From an uncultured bacterium (GTDB taxonomy: Bacteria; Edwardsbacteria; AC1; EtOH8), in NCBI GenBank assembly GCA_937958665.1, contig CALGNM010000075.1, positions 1-18,138 on the forward strand: a DNA stretch of 18,138 bases, in the 5' to 3' direction. This document shows, in pieces, positions 8,542 to 15,453 of this stretch. The notes beneath the pieces are model-generated. The model worked only from the letters and a program-made list of their open reading frames with translations, did no database searches and was not told where the DNA came from. How positions within the stretch are numbered: the stretch's first letter is position 1; every line of letters begins with the position of its first letter. A program made the position numbers and the translations under genes.

Positions 8542-8775
8542 CTATTCTATTATCTCCAGGGCGGTCTTCTTGCCCAGCTTGGTGCCGGCCGCCGCCAGCA
8601 GGGTTCGCAGAGACTGGGCGGTGCGGCCCTTCTTGCCGATAACCTTGCCGATGTCCTCCTTGGCCACCCTCAGCTCGTAGACCAGCATGTTATTCTTGGT
8701 CACCTCGCTGACGCTGACCTTGTCCGGATTATCCACCAGCGACTTGGAGAGAAACTCCACTAGATCCTTCAGCAT
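8542..8775 (-). CDS. khpA: KH-domain RNA-binding protein KhpA
   Basis: Small RNA-binding protein; in Firmicutes it pairs with KhpB (Jag/EloR) and affects cell elongation and RNA regulation. The 77-residue product is a single KH domain with the GxxG loop IGKKGR at 46-51, inside VAKEDIGKVIGKKGRTAQSL. The N-terminal MLKDLVEFLSKSLVDNP is typical of KhpA. It starts five bases after rpsP at ATG 8775, with AAGGA in the rpsP tail as ribosome binding site. The position between rpsP and rimM is the conserved one for khpA. Length is normal. Confidence 0.96.
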   Translation of the reverse strand: MLKDLVEFLSKSLVDNPDKVSVSEVTKNNMLVYELRVAKEDIGKVIGKKGRTAQSLRTLLAAAGTKLGKKTALEIIE

Positions 8776-8780
8776 GGCGC

Positions 8781-9125
8781 TTAATCCTTCTTCTTCTTGG
8801 CGGCCAGGCGCTCCTTATGGGTCTTCTTGGTCTTAGAGTTACCGAAAGTCACCTTGACCCCCTTGAGGTCCCCGCCCTCGGTCGCCGCTTTCTCGGCCAG
8901 CTTGATGACCCGCTGAACGGTGGGGGAGGCGATAGCCCCCTTCTTCAGCCACTCCCTGGCTTTGGCCAGGTCGATCCGGGCCTCAACCGGTTTGGCTCCC
9001 GGACGGTAGTATCCCAGGGTGTCCAACTGGGTCCCGTCGCGCTTGGACCTGGTGGGGGCGACCACTATCCTGTAAGCCGCCAGTTTGTTGCTTCCGCCCC
9101 GGGACATTCTGATCGATACCGACAT
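8781..9125 (-). CDS. rpsP: 30S ribosomal protein S16
   Basis: Small-subunit protein needed for 30S assembly. The 114-residue product starts MSVSIRMSRGG and contains YRIVVAPTRSKRDGTQLDTLGYYRP, then RIDLAKAREWLKKGAIASPTVQ, the standard S16 blocks, with a lysine-rich tail (ERLAAKKKKD). The frame extends to a GTG at 9137, but that codon is part of the Shine-Dalgarno sequence AAGGAGGTG. ATG 9125, about 10 bases further, is the proper start. It is the first gene of the rpsP-khpA-rimM-trmD-rplS-rnhB-yraN run, 125 bp after ffh. Confidence 0.97.
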   Translation of the reverse strand: MSVSIRMSRGGSNKLAAYRIVVAPTRSKRDGTQLDTLGYYRPGAKPVEARIDLAKAREWLKKGAIASPTVQRVIKLAEKAATEGGDLKGVKVTFGNSKTKKTHKERLAAKKKKD

Positions 9126-9137
9126 TTGTTTTGGCAC

Positions 9138-9144
9138 CTCCTTG
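9138..9144 (-). promoter_or_regulatory. Strong ribosome binding site of rpsP that decides its start
   Basis: Read on the minus strand this is AAGGAGG directly followed by TG. The potential upstream GTG start at 9137 uses the last G of this motif, so it cannot be served by it. The ATG at 9125 stands at a workable spacing of about ten bases. Confidence 0.75.
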
Positions 9145-9185
9145 GTAGTTTGATGGTTGTTTATCTGGTTATTGTTTGACTACTG

Positions 9186-9216
9186 CTTATACGATAGCCG
9201 GACTATGGTCGCTCAA
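9186..9216 (-). promoter_or_regulatory. Candidate sigma70-type promoter upstream of rpsP
   Basis: On the minus strand, TTGAGC (9216-9211) and TATAAG (9191-9186) stand 19 bases apart in the 125-bp gap between ffh and rpsP. The spacing is longer than the preferred 17, so support is weak. An AT-rich leader of about 60 bases follows before the rpsP start. The ribosomal block could equally be fed by read-through from ffh. Confidence 0.28.
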
Positions 9217-9250
9217 TGGCCTGCCAACCGTTCTCAACCGGCAACCTTGG

Positions 9251-10570
9251 TCAAAACCCCTTGGGCATCCTGACCCCCCGGCCTTTGGCGTTCATAATCT
9301 GCTTCATCATCCGCTGGCTCATCTCGAACTGCCGCAACAGCTGGTTGACCTCCTGGACGCTGGTCCCGCTGCCCAGGGCTATCCGCTTTCGGCGGCTGCC
9401 GTTGATGATCTGCGGCCGGTCCCTTTCCTGCGGGGTCATGGAACTGATGATGGCCTCGATCCTGGTCAGAGCCCGATCGTCGATCTCGGCCCCCTTGGCC
9501 AGCTGGCCCGCCCCGGGGATCAGGGAGATGATCTCGGATAGCGAGCCCATCTTCTTGACCTGTTTCATCTGCTGGGAGAAATCCTCCAGGGTGAAGGTCT
9601 GCTTCCGGACCTTCTCCTCCAGCTTCTCCGCCTGCTTCTGATCGAAGGCGCTTTGGGCCTTCTCCACCAGTCCCACCACATCTCCCATGCCCAGGATCCG
9701 GGAGGCCATCCGGGCGGGATGGAAAGGCTCCAGGGCTGAAAGCTTCTCTCCCAGACCCAGGTACTTGATGGGCTTTCCGGTCACCGCCCGCAGGGAAAGG
9801 GCCGCCCCGCCCCGGGCATCTCCGTCCAGCTTGGTCATGACGACCCCGGTCAGCTCCAGCTGCTGGCTGAACTGGGTGGCGATGTTGACCGCATCCTGCC
9901 CGGTCATCCCGTCCACCACCAGCAGGATCTCGTGGGGCTTGACCGCCGACTGCAAGGCTTTCAGCTCGTCCATCATCGGCTGGTCGATGTGCAGGCGCCC
10001 GGCGGTGTCCAGGATCAGCCAGTCGGTCAGGCGTTTGACCGCCTCGTGGTGGGCGGACCGGCAGATGTCCACCACGTCGGTGGTGTCTTTCTTGAAAAAA
10101 TCGCAGCCCACCTGTTTGGACAGTATCTCCAACTGCTCGATGGCGGCCGGCCGATAGACATCGGCCGCGGCCAGCATCACCCGGCGGCCGGGCTGCAGCA
10201 GACTCTTGGCCAGCTTGGCGCAGGTGGTGGTTTTGCCCGAGCCCTGCAGGCCGCAGACCATCACCACGGTGGGCGGCTGGGAGGCCATGCGCAGGGGCTC
10301 GTTCCTGGTGCCCAGGGTGGCCGATAATTGCTGGTGGACTATTTTAATGAACTGCTGACCGGGAGTGATGCTGTTCAGCACCTCGGCCCCCAGCGCCCGC
10401 TCCTCCACCGACGCGATGAAATCCTTGACCACCCGGTAATTGACGTCGGCTTCCAGCAGGGCCCGTTTGACCTTCTGCGAGGCTTCCCGGATATTATCCT
10501 CGGAGAGCTTTCCCTTTCCGGACAGGTCCTTGAACAGACCGGTGAGTTTTTCGGTTAAGGAGTCGAACAT
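9251..10570 (-). CDS. ffh: Signal recognition particle protein Ffh
   Basis: SRP GTPase that binds signal sequences and, with 4.5S RNA and FtsY, delivers nascent membrane proteins. The 439-residue product has an N domain starting FDSLTEKLTGLFKDLSGKGKL and the P-loop GLQGSGKTTT at about 107-116. ADVYRPAAIEQL, LILDTAGRLHID, TKLDGDARGGAAL and GLGEKLSALEPFHPARMASRILGMGD follow. It then has a methionine-rich M domain ending in MMKQIMNAKGRGVRMPKGF. Length matches the family. The frame could open at TTG 10579, but ATG 10570 is the conventional start and gives the usual MFDSL. No good Shine-Dalgarno sequence is visible before it. It leads the translation block; no SRP RNA gene was found in the window. 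Confidence 0.97.
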   Translation of the reverse strand: MFDSLTEKLTGLFKDLSGKGKLSEDNIREASQKVKRALLEADVNYRVVKDFIASVEERALGAEVLNSITPGQQFIKIVHQQLSATLGTRNEPLRMASQPPTVVMVCGLQGSGKTTTCAKLAKSLLQPGRRVMLAAADVYRPAAIEQLEILSKQVGCDFFKKDTTDVVDICRSAHHEAVKRLTDWLILDTAGRLHIDQPMMDELKALQSAVKPHEILLVVDGMTGQDAVNIATQFSQQLELTGVVMTKLDGDARGGAALSLRAVTGKPIKYLGLGEKLSALEPFHPARMASRILGMGDVVGLVEKAQSAFDQKQAEKLEEKVRKQTFTLEDFSQQMKQVKKMGSLSEIISLIPGAGQLAKGAEIDDRALTRIEAIISSMTPQERDRPQIINGSRRKRIALGSGTSVQEVNQLLRQFEMSQRMMKQIMNAKGRGVRMPKGF

Positions 10571-10658
10571 CAATATCAATTTTTAATGGCAATAGTCTTC
10601 CTAACCAGCAACCGACGACAAATATAAAACGCCGCCAGCTTGTACTGAATGACCCCTC

Positions 10659-10682
10659 AAAACACCGCCAGGGATCAGGCGG
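10659..10682 (-). terminator. Weak terminator-like hairpin between ferritin and ffh
   Basis: On the minus strand, CCGCC (10682-10678) and GGCGG (10669-10665) can pair around an 8-base loop, followed by TG and TTTT. The stem is only five GC pairs, so efficiency is doubtful. Its position about 70 bp after the ferritin stop would separate the redox module from ffh. Confidence 0.35.
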
Positions 10683-10702
10683 ATCTGACAGCGATGTTAT
10701 GA

Positions 10703-10743
10703 CCTGACCCCCGTCCCCTTTCCGATGCGGCAAGGGGTTCAGG
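10703..10743. repeat. Large imperfect intergenic palindrome, possibly a dispersed repeat
   Basis: Outer arms CCTGA (10703-10707) and TCAGG (10739-10743) flank a near-perfect inner hairpin. That hairpin pairs CCCCTT (10715-10720) with AAGGGG (10732-10737) and CCG with CGG around an ATG loop. It starts eight bases after the ferritin stop. There is no T-run, so it is not a classical intrinsic terminator. Its G/C-run design resembles the short palindromic intergenic repeats common in many bacterial genomes. Only one copy is visible in this window, so the repeat status is inference. Confidence 0.5.
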
Positions 10744-10750
10744 GGCCGTG

Positions 10751-11239
10751 TTATTCCCGCTTGCCCAGTTGGCGATCCAGCATGAACAGCGAGCCCTTGG
10801 AATCGCCGATCATCTTGATCTGATTCACTATCTCCAAGGCATGGGCCTCCTCCTCCACCTGCTCGTCCACAAACCACTTGCACATGCTCTGGGTGGCGTG
10901 GTCGCCCTCCTTGATGGCCAGATTGACTATGTCGTAGATCATGGCGGTAACCTTCTGCTCGTGCTGGTAGGCCTCCTCGAAGACGTTGAGCAGGCTGTTC
11001 CACTTGGCCGGAGGGGCATCGATGGCCTTAAGGCTGATCTGGGAGCCGGTGTCCTCCAAATATTTGTAGAACTTCATGGCGTGCTCCATCTCCTCCTTGG
11101 CCTGCAGCTTAAGCCAATGGGCGGCGCCGCCCAGGTTCCGGTCGGTGCACCAGACCGCCATTCCCAGGTACAGGTAGGCCGAATACATCTCGGCGTTGAT
11201 CTGCTTGTTGATGATGTCCTGAACATTCTGCTTGACCAT
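10751..11239 (-). CDS. ftnA: Bacterial non-heme ferritin
   Basis: Iron-storage protein forming a 24-subunit cage that oxidises Fe(II) and stores the mineral. The 162-residue product carries every ferroxidase ligand at the numbering used for E. coli FtnA: E17, E50, H53, E94, Q127 and E130, with E49 and E126 of the third iron site. AEMYSAYLYLGMA, KEEMEHAMKFYKYL and WFVDEQVEEEAHA are hallmark blocks. The frame could open at TTG 11272, but ATG 11239 has AAGGAG six bases before it and gives a normal length. It lies 40 bp after the flavodiiron gene, so it is likely co-transcribed. Together they would couple O2 removal with Fe(II) sequestration and limit Fenton chemistry. Confidence 0.96.
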   Translation of the reverse strand: MVKQNVQDIINKQINAEMYSAYLYLGMAVWCTDRNLGGAAHWLKLQAKEEMEHAMKFYKYLEDTGSQISLKAIDAPPAKWNSLLNVFEEAYQHEQKVTAMIYDIVNLAIKEGDHATQSMCKWFVDEQVEEEAHALEIVNQIKMIGDSKGSLFMLDRQLGKRE

Positions 11240-11279
11240 GGCCTTCTCCTTTATAGATTGGTTTAGGTCCAATGATGCT

Positions 11280-12458
11280 TTATATCAGCCCCAGCGATCG
11301 GTGCTTTTCCAAGATCGAATCCGCCATTTTATCCAAGGCCAGATAATCCTCTCTTCTCGGCGCACCCTTGATGTATACCGGCTCCATCAGTTCGGCCTTG
11401 ACATTAACCAACAGCGATTTCATGGTCTCCACCGCCTTGCTGCCCCAGCCGTAGGACCCGATGATGCCCAATAGCCTGGTCTTGGGCCGCAAGGCTCCGA
11501 CCAATGCCGCCGCATACAGCCCCTGGGGGTGCGGACCCACCAAAGCGGTCGAGGTGGCGACTACCACGGTGGCGGCATCGACCAGGGAAGCCGCCAGCTC
11601 GCCCAAGTCGGTCTTGTTGAGGTTGAACGGCCTGACCTCTATGCCCCTTCTGGCCAAGGCCTCGGTCAAGTGTTTGACCATAGCCTCGGTGCTGCCGTGC
11701 ATGGATACCCAGGGGATAACCACCTGGTTCCTGACCTGCTCCGAGCTCCACTGTCGGTAGGCATCGACAATATGGAAAGGCTTCTTGTAAACCGGACCGT
11801 GGCTGGGCGCGATCAACTCAATGTCCATTGTGTCCAGCTTCTCCAGATGCTTGACGATAGAGCTGCGGAAAGGCATCATGATCTCGGCGTAATAGCGCTT
11901 GGCGCCCTCCAGCACCGTGTCATCGCAGGCGAAGATGTCGGTGGTGGCCAGGTGCGAGCCCAGAAAATCGCAGGTGAACAGGATCTGGTCCTCTTTAAGA
12001 TAGCTGAACATCGTCTCCGGCCAGTGCACCCAGGGGGCCAGGATGAACTCCAGCGTCTTGTCTCCCAGCGAGATGGTTTCCCCGTCGCCGACCACCCGAA
12101 AACGGCCTTCGGGTATGTGCAGCAGGTCTATCAGGAACCCCTTGCACTTCTCGTTTGTCACCACCACCGCCTGAGGGTACTTTTCCGCCAAAAAGCCAAC
12201 CGATCCCGAATGGTCCTGCTCGGCGTGGTTGCAGACGATGTAGTCGAGCGCCGTGACATCATGCTCGGCCAGGTTGTCCAGAAGCTCCTGATATTTGGCG
12301 GGGTCAACAGAATCCACCAGGGCGGTCTTGGCGCTGCCCTTGATCAGATAGGCATTATAGCTGGTGCCGTGCGGCAGGGGGATCAGTTCGTCGAACAGGC
12401 GCCGGTCCCAGTCCTGCACCCCTACGGCATAAACGTTTTTCTTAAGCGCTCGTATCAT
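11280..12458 (-). CDS. fprA: FprA-type flavodiiron protein (A-type flavoprotein, O2/NO reductase)
   Basis: Soluble enzyme that reduces O2 to water and/or NO to N2O using electrons from rubredoxin. The 392-residue product has an N-terminal metallo-beta-lactamase-like domain with the diiron ligands H78, E80, D82 (HAEQDHSG), H145 (WVHWPETM), D164 (FTCDFLGSH) and H220 (PSHGP). A C-terminal flavodoxin domain starts near residue 245, with the FMN phosphate loop SMHGSTEAM (252-260) and GSYGWGS later. Length is that of class A enzymes without an extra rubredoxin domain, so an external donor is needed; the rubredoxin gene just upstream supplies one. The start is ATG 12458 with a modest AAGAAG ahead. 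The 127-bp gap before it is wide for this window, so a separate promoter is possible, but I see no convincing one. O2 versus NO preference cannot be read from sequence. Confidence 0.95.
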   Translation of the reverse strand: MIRALKKNVYAVGVQDWDRRLFDELIPLPHGTSYNAYLIKGSAKTALVDSVDPAKYQELLDNLAEHDVTALDYIVCNHAEQDHSGSVGFLAEKYPQAVVVTNEKCKGFLIDLLHIPEGRFRVVGDGETISLGDKTLEFILAPWVHWPETMFSYLKEDQILFTCDFLGSHLATTDIFACDDTVLEGAKRYYAEIMMPFRSSIVKHLEKLDTMDIELIAPSHGPVYKKPFHIVDAYRQWSSEQVRNQVVIPWVSMHGSTEAMVKHLTEALARRGIEVRPFNLNKTDLGELAASLVDAATVVVATSTALVGPHPQGLYAAALVGALRPKTRLLGIIGSYGWGSKAVETMKSLLVNVKAELMEPVYIKGAPRREDYLALDKMADSILEKHRSLGLI

Positions 12459-12585
12459 CTTCTTAATGCCTTATACACAAAGATCCAATCAGCCATAAAC
12501 CTAAAAAGTCCCCAACCGTTAAACCCGGAAAGCTGCATTCAGCATCCGTTTACAATGAGGCATCGGGTTATAGAATTTACCGCTG

Positions 12586-12747
12586 TTAATCTTCCGCCTC
12601 AAAGGCATCCTTGGATGCTCCGCATACCGGGCAGACCCAGGTATCGGGCAAGGCCTCGAAGCTGGTCCCCGGCTGGATCCCGCTGTCCGGATCGCCCACC
12701 GCCGGATCGTACTCGTATCCGCAGACGGTGCAGGTATACTTCTTCAT
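12586..12747 (-). CDS. Rubredoxin
   Basis: Small one-iron electron carrier. The 53-residue product has both CxxC knuckles, C6-T-V-C9-G and C39-P-V-C42-G, plus [14 protein letters not shown] and [13 protein letters not shown], the standard rubredoxin layout. The frame opens earlier at 12771, but ATG 12747 has AGGAGG about seven bases upstream and gives the typical [11 protein letters not shown] start. Placed between flavin reductase and flavodiiron protein, it most likely passes electrons from the former to the latter. Confidence 0.97.
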   Translation of the reverse strand: MKKYTCTVCGYEYDPAVGDPDSGIQPGTSFEALPDTWVCPVCGASKDAFEAED

Positions 12748-12785
12748 GGCATCTCCTCCTGGTTGAGACACGGCTGGCCGTGCCC

Positions 12786-13292
12786 TTATTTTTTTATGAA
12801 TGTCGGGGCGTTCTGCTGGGTTTTGCCGCCCTTTATCTTGTGATAGTATTCATAGGTCATCGGCCGTCCCTGGGCCAGGACCTCAGCCTCCACCACTTTG
12901 CCGATGAACAGGGTGTGGGTTCCCAGCTCCACCGATTGCACCACCTCCAGATCGAAATGGGCCAGACTGTAATCCAGCAATTTGGGATTGCCGCTGGCGC
13001 AGGTTTGGTATCGCAATCCGCTGAATTTATCAACCTGCCTCCCGCACTTAAAGCCAAAGGTTCCGATCATGGTCAGCGGCGCCTCCTCCGAGAGGACCGA
13101 CACCGAAAACTTTTGCGAGCTTTGGATGAACTCGTTGGTCAGGTTCTGGCAGTTCAAGCTGGCCGCCATCAGCGGCGGATCGGCCGTTACCTGAAATACG
13201 GCGTTGGCTATCTGGCCGTTCAGCCGTCCGGCCCGAAAGCTGGAGACCACATACATCCCGTAACTGATCAGCCGAAAAGCGTTGGGGTCCAT
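12786..13292 (-). CDS. Flavin reductase-like FMN-binding protein, probable rubredoxin reductase partner
   Basis: Member of the flavin reductase/FMN-binding split-barrel family. The 168-residue product has [23 protein letters not shown] (25-47), the FMN-contacting block, and [18 protein letters not shown] (122-139). [17 protein letters not shown] (149-165) closely recalls the end of the flavin reductase domain of high-molecular-weight rubredoxin (Hrb). In Moorella, Hrb joins this domain to rubredoxin and passes NADH electrons to FprA. Here the two parts are separate genes 38 bp apart. ATG 13292 shares one base with the rpe stop (TAATG), with AGGGGGG as ribosome binding site. NADH as donor is inferred from the family. 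Confidence 0.9.
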   Translation of the reverse strand: MDPNAFRLISYGMYVVSSFRAGRLNGQIANAVFQVTADPPLMAASLNCQNLTNEFIQSSQKFSVSVLSEEAPLTMIGTFGFKCGRQVDKFSGLRYQTCASGNPKLLDYSLAHFDLEVVQSVELGTHTLFIGKVVEAEVLAQGRPMTYEYYHKIKGGKTQQNAPTFIKK

Positions 13293-13945
13293 TATCCCCC
13301 CCTGATGGCCCTGATCTGGGCTGTCCGGTCGGGCGCCCCGAAGATGGCCGCCCCGGCCACCAGCACCTCGGCCCCGGCCTCCCGGGCCAGTTTGGCAGTA
13401 TCCGGGTTGATGCCCCCATCAATGGATATCAGGGCGCCGGTTGCGCCTTCTGCCTTCTGCCTCCTCAATTCCCTGACCTTGTCCAGCACCTCGGGCATAA
13501 ACTTCTGTCCGCCAAAACCTGGGTGTACGCTCATCACCAGAAAGAGATCCAGCTCGGAGATGACCTCCAACGCCCTACCCATGGGGGTCTCGGGGTTGAT
13601 AGAGAGCCCGGCCTTTACCCCCAGCCCTTTAATCTTGCGAATGGCCCCCTTCAGGTCGTCCGTCGTCTCAGTGTGGATGGTTATGTAATCGGCGCCGGCC
13701 TTGGCGAACTCCGGGGCGTACTTTAGCGGGTCGGCGATCATCAGGTGCGCATCCAGCGAAAGCCTGGTGATCTTCCTGATGGCCGCTACTACGAACGGTC
13801 CGAATGTCAGATTGGGTACGAAATGACCGTCCATCACATCAAGGTGAAGCCAGTCGGCCCCGCCCTGCTCCACCGAACGGATCTCCCCCTTCAGGTCGGC
13901 GAAATCGGCCGACAATAACGAAGCGGCTATCAGCGTCCTGGCCAT
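13292..13945 (-). CDS. rpe: Ribulose-phosphate 3-epimerase
   Basis: Interconverts ribulose-5-phosphate and xylulose-5-phosphate in the pentose phosphate pathway. The 217-residue TIM barrel shows AASLLSADFADL at the start and metal and acid residues in LHLDVMDGHFVPNLTFGP (H34, D36). AHLMI (H67), MSVHPGFGGQKF (138-149) and ISIDGGIN with D176 follow. Length is normal. ATG 13945 lies 8 bp after the second PASTA gene with TAGGGA as ribosome binding site. Its place downstream of rsmB and the PASTA genes fits the conserved rsmB...rpe neighbourhood of Firmicutes. Confidence 0.97.
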   Translation of the reverse strand: MARTLIAASLLSADFADLKGEIRSVEQGGADWLHLDVMDGHFVPNLTFGPFVVAAIRKITRLSLDAHLMIADPLKYAPEFAKAGADYITIHTETTDDLKGAIRKIKGLGVKAGLSINPETPMGRALEVISELDLFLVMSVHPGFGGQKFMPEVLDKVRELRRQKAEGATGALISIDGGINPDTAKLAREAGAEVLVAGAAIFGAPDRTAQIRAIRGG

Positions 13946-13953
13946 ATTTTTCC

Positions 13954-14691
13954 CTACTGGGTGCTGACCGCCAGGTTGACGGTGTCACCCGGGGAGACCA
14001 CCACCCCGGCCTGGGGTGCCTGCAGCATGATGGTGCCCGGCTCCAGGGCCTGACCGGAGATGTACTTCACCTGCCCGATGACCAAGCCCTGATCCACCAG
14101 CTGACCCTGCACCTCGGCCAGCTTGCGCCCCACCAGTTCCGGCATATACATCTTGCCGGTAGGCCCCTTGCTGAGTATCAGCCTGATAGTCTCCCCCTTG
14201 GCCAGCTGGCTGCCGGCCGGGGGATCAGACGACACCACGCAGCCCAGGGCGATGGAGTCGCTGGAGATGCTGTCCACACTGGACACCGCCAGTCCCAGCC
14301 GATCGATCAGGTTGACCGCTCGCACCGAAGACAGCCCGGCCAGATAGGGTACCGCCACCTTTTCCTGCCCCCGGTTGATGATCACCCGCACCGTCCGCCG
14401 CTTTTTGACCATCATCCTGGGCTCGGGATCCTGGGAGATGATGGAACTATCGGCCAGGTTGGGATCGTAGCGCCAGCCGGCATTGGCCATCTCCAGCTCC
14501 CGGGCCTGTAGAAGTTCCCGGGCTTCCGTAAGTCCCATCCCCCGGACATCCGGAACCTCCACCTCGTCTCCCCTCATAACTATCAGGGGCATCACTACGA
14601 AGTTGGCCAGCAGAAACCCGGCCAGCAGGGACAGGAATAGCCAGATGATGTTCCGCCAGATCCGGGGAATTTTCTTAAAAATTCCGGACAT
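13954..14691 (-). CDS. Single-pass membrane protein with three PASTA domains (second of a pair)
   Basis: The 245-residue product has a basic cytoplasmic start (MSGIFKKIPRIWR), one hydrophobic segment (about 14-39) and three PASTA repeats at about 44-108, 112-176 and 182-244. Each opens with a V/M-P-x-L/V element: EVPDVRGM, AVPYLAGL and YMPELVGR. Each carries the internal QDPEP, SDPPAG or QAPQAG turn and ends in a beta strand. PASTA domains bind muropeptides or beta-lactams in kinases and PBPs. No kinase or transpeptidase domain is present. The frame opens upstream to 14880, but ATG 14691, two bases after the first PASTA gene's stop, gives a clean membrane anchor. Ribosome binding is weak, suggesting coupling. 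A role in sensing or organising peptidoglycan is inference. Confidence 0.92.
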   Translation of the reverse strand: MSGIFKKIPRIWRNIIWLFLSLLAGFLLANFVVMPLIVMRGDEVEVPDVRGMGLTEARELLQARELEMANAGWRYDPNLADSSIISQDPEPRMMVKKRRTVRVIINRGQEKVAVPYLAGLSSVRAVNLIDRLGLAVSSVDSISSDSIALGCVVSSDPPAGSQLAKGETIRLILSKGPTGKMYMPELVGRKLAEVQGQLVDQGLVIGQVKYISGQALEPGTIMLQAPQAGVVVSPGDTVNLAVSTQ

Positions 14692-14693
14692 CT

Positions 14694-15428
14694 CTATTCG
14701 GGCTCGATATCGGTAGTTACCCACAGGTTGACGTTTGAACCCTTGGCCGCCTTGGCCCCGGCCGGCGGGTCCTGCCGGGTGACCAGACCCGGATCCTGCT
14801 CCTCGTCGTAGATGTAGCGGATGCTTCCCACATTCAGCCCGGCCTGCTTTATCATATCCTGGGCCCGGCTGCGGCCCCAACCCCGGACTGAGGGCACCGA
14901 TACCTCACCCGCCCCGGCGCTGACGATCAGGTCCACAGGGGTGTCCTTGGACACCTTTAATCCAAACAGCGGATTGCTGGAGATGACCGCGTCCTTCTCC
15001 ACCGAATCGGAGGGCTGCATGATCACCTGGCCCAGCTTGAGGCCTGCCTGCTGCAGCATAACCGTCGCCTGGGCCAGCGCCAGTGACTTCAAGTTTGGCA
15101 CTTCAGCCCCGGCGTTGTTGGGCCACACCTTGACCGTCCAACCCTTGCGCACCTTGCTGCCCGGGACCGGATCCTGCTTGCTTACGGCCCCGTCGGGCAC
15201 TGAGGGGTCGCTGACCGCCGTCTCCTCATACATTCTGAACCCCCGGCCCTCCAGCAGGGATTTGGCTATCTCCACCTTTTTGCCGGTGACATCGGGCACC
15301 TCGGACATCTCCAAAATGGGCTGGACAAAAGCCCAGAAGAGGATGGTGGTGATCAGTCCGCTCAGGGCCCCTGACAGGATTGAAATCCAGACATTTTTCT
15401 TGTTGCTGGTCTGCTCGTAGATGGGCAT
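14694..15428 (-). CDS. Single-pass membrane protein with three PASTA domains (first of a pair)
   Basis: The 244-residue product has an 11-residue polar start, one transmembrane segment (about 12-39) and three PASTA repeats at about 43-107, 108-173 and 176-240. They open with EVPDVTGKK, EVPNLKSLA and SVPSVRGWG, with turns QDPVPG, SNPLFG and QDPPAG. It shares domain plan and length with the next gene, so the two look like a tandem duplication, though their sequences differ clearly. No kinase domain is present, although this is where prkC-type PASTA kinases sit in Firmicutes. ATG 15428 has TGGAGG upstream and lies 25 bp after rsmB. A peptidoglycan-binding role is inferred from the domain only. 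Confidence 0.92.
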   Translation of the reverse strand: MPIYEQTSNKKNVWISILSGALSGLITTILFWAFVQPILEMSEVPDVTGKKVEIAKSLLEGRGFRMYEETAVSDPSVPDGAVSKQDPVPGSKVRKGWTVKVWPNNAGAEVPNLKSLALAQATVMLQQAGLKLGQVIMQPSDSVEKDAVISSNPLFGLKVSKDTPVDLIVSAGAGEVSVPSVRGWGRSRAQDMIKQAGLNVGSIRYIYDEEQDPGLVTRQDPPAGAKAAKGSNVNLWVTTDIEPE

Positions 15429-15453
15429 AGTACCTCCAGGTTTGTCATTTTCC

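Noticed and set aside
9217-9245. Inverted repeat around CCGGTT/AACGG after the ffh stop as a possible ffh terminator
   Set aside because: The stem needs a bulge, is short and is not followed by a T-run.
10494-11003. A 169-codon minus-strand frame across the ferritin/ffh gap
   Set aside because: It is out of frame with both real genes and includes the palindrome; there is no family resemblance apart from the repeat-derived stretch.
12471-12479. TTATACACA, a perfect match to the DnaA-box pattern TTATNCACA
   Set aside because: It is a single box with no cluster, no AT-rich unwinding region and no dnaA, dnaN or gyrase genes nearby; chance match is likely.
12470-12499. TATAAG with a TTTATG-like -35 upstream of fprA on the minus strand
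   Set aside because: The -35 match is only three of six bases. The 127-bp gap may hold a promoter but the sequence does not single one out.
11529-13688. A 719-codon open frame on the plus strand
   Set aside because: It runs antisense through the end of fprA, rubredoxin, flavin reductase and part of rpe and across their gaps. It has no recognisable domain and low-complexity, Q/H/P/R-rich composition typical of antisense frames in GC-rich DNA.
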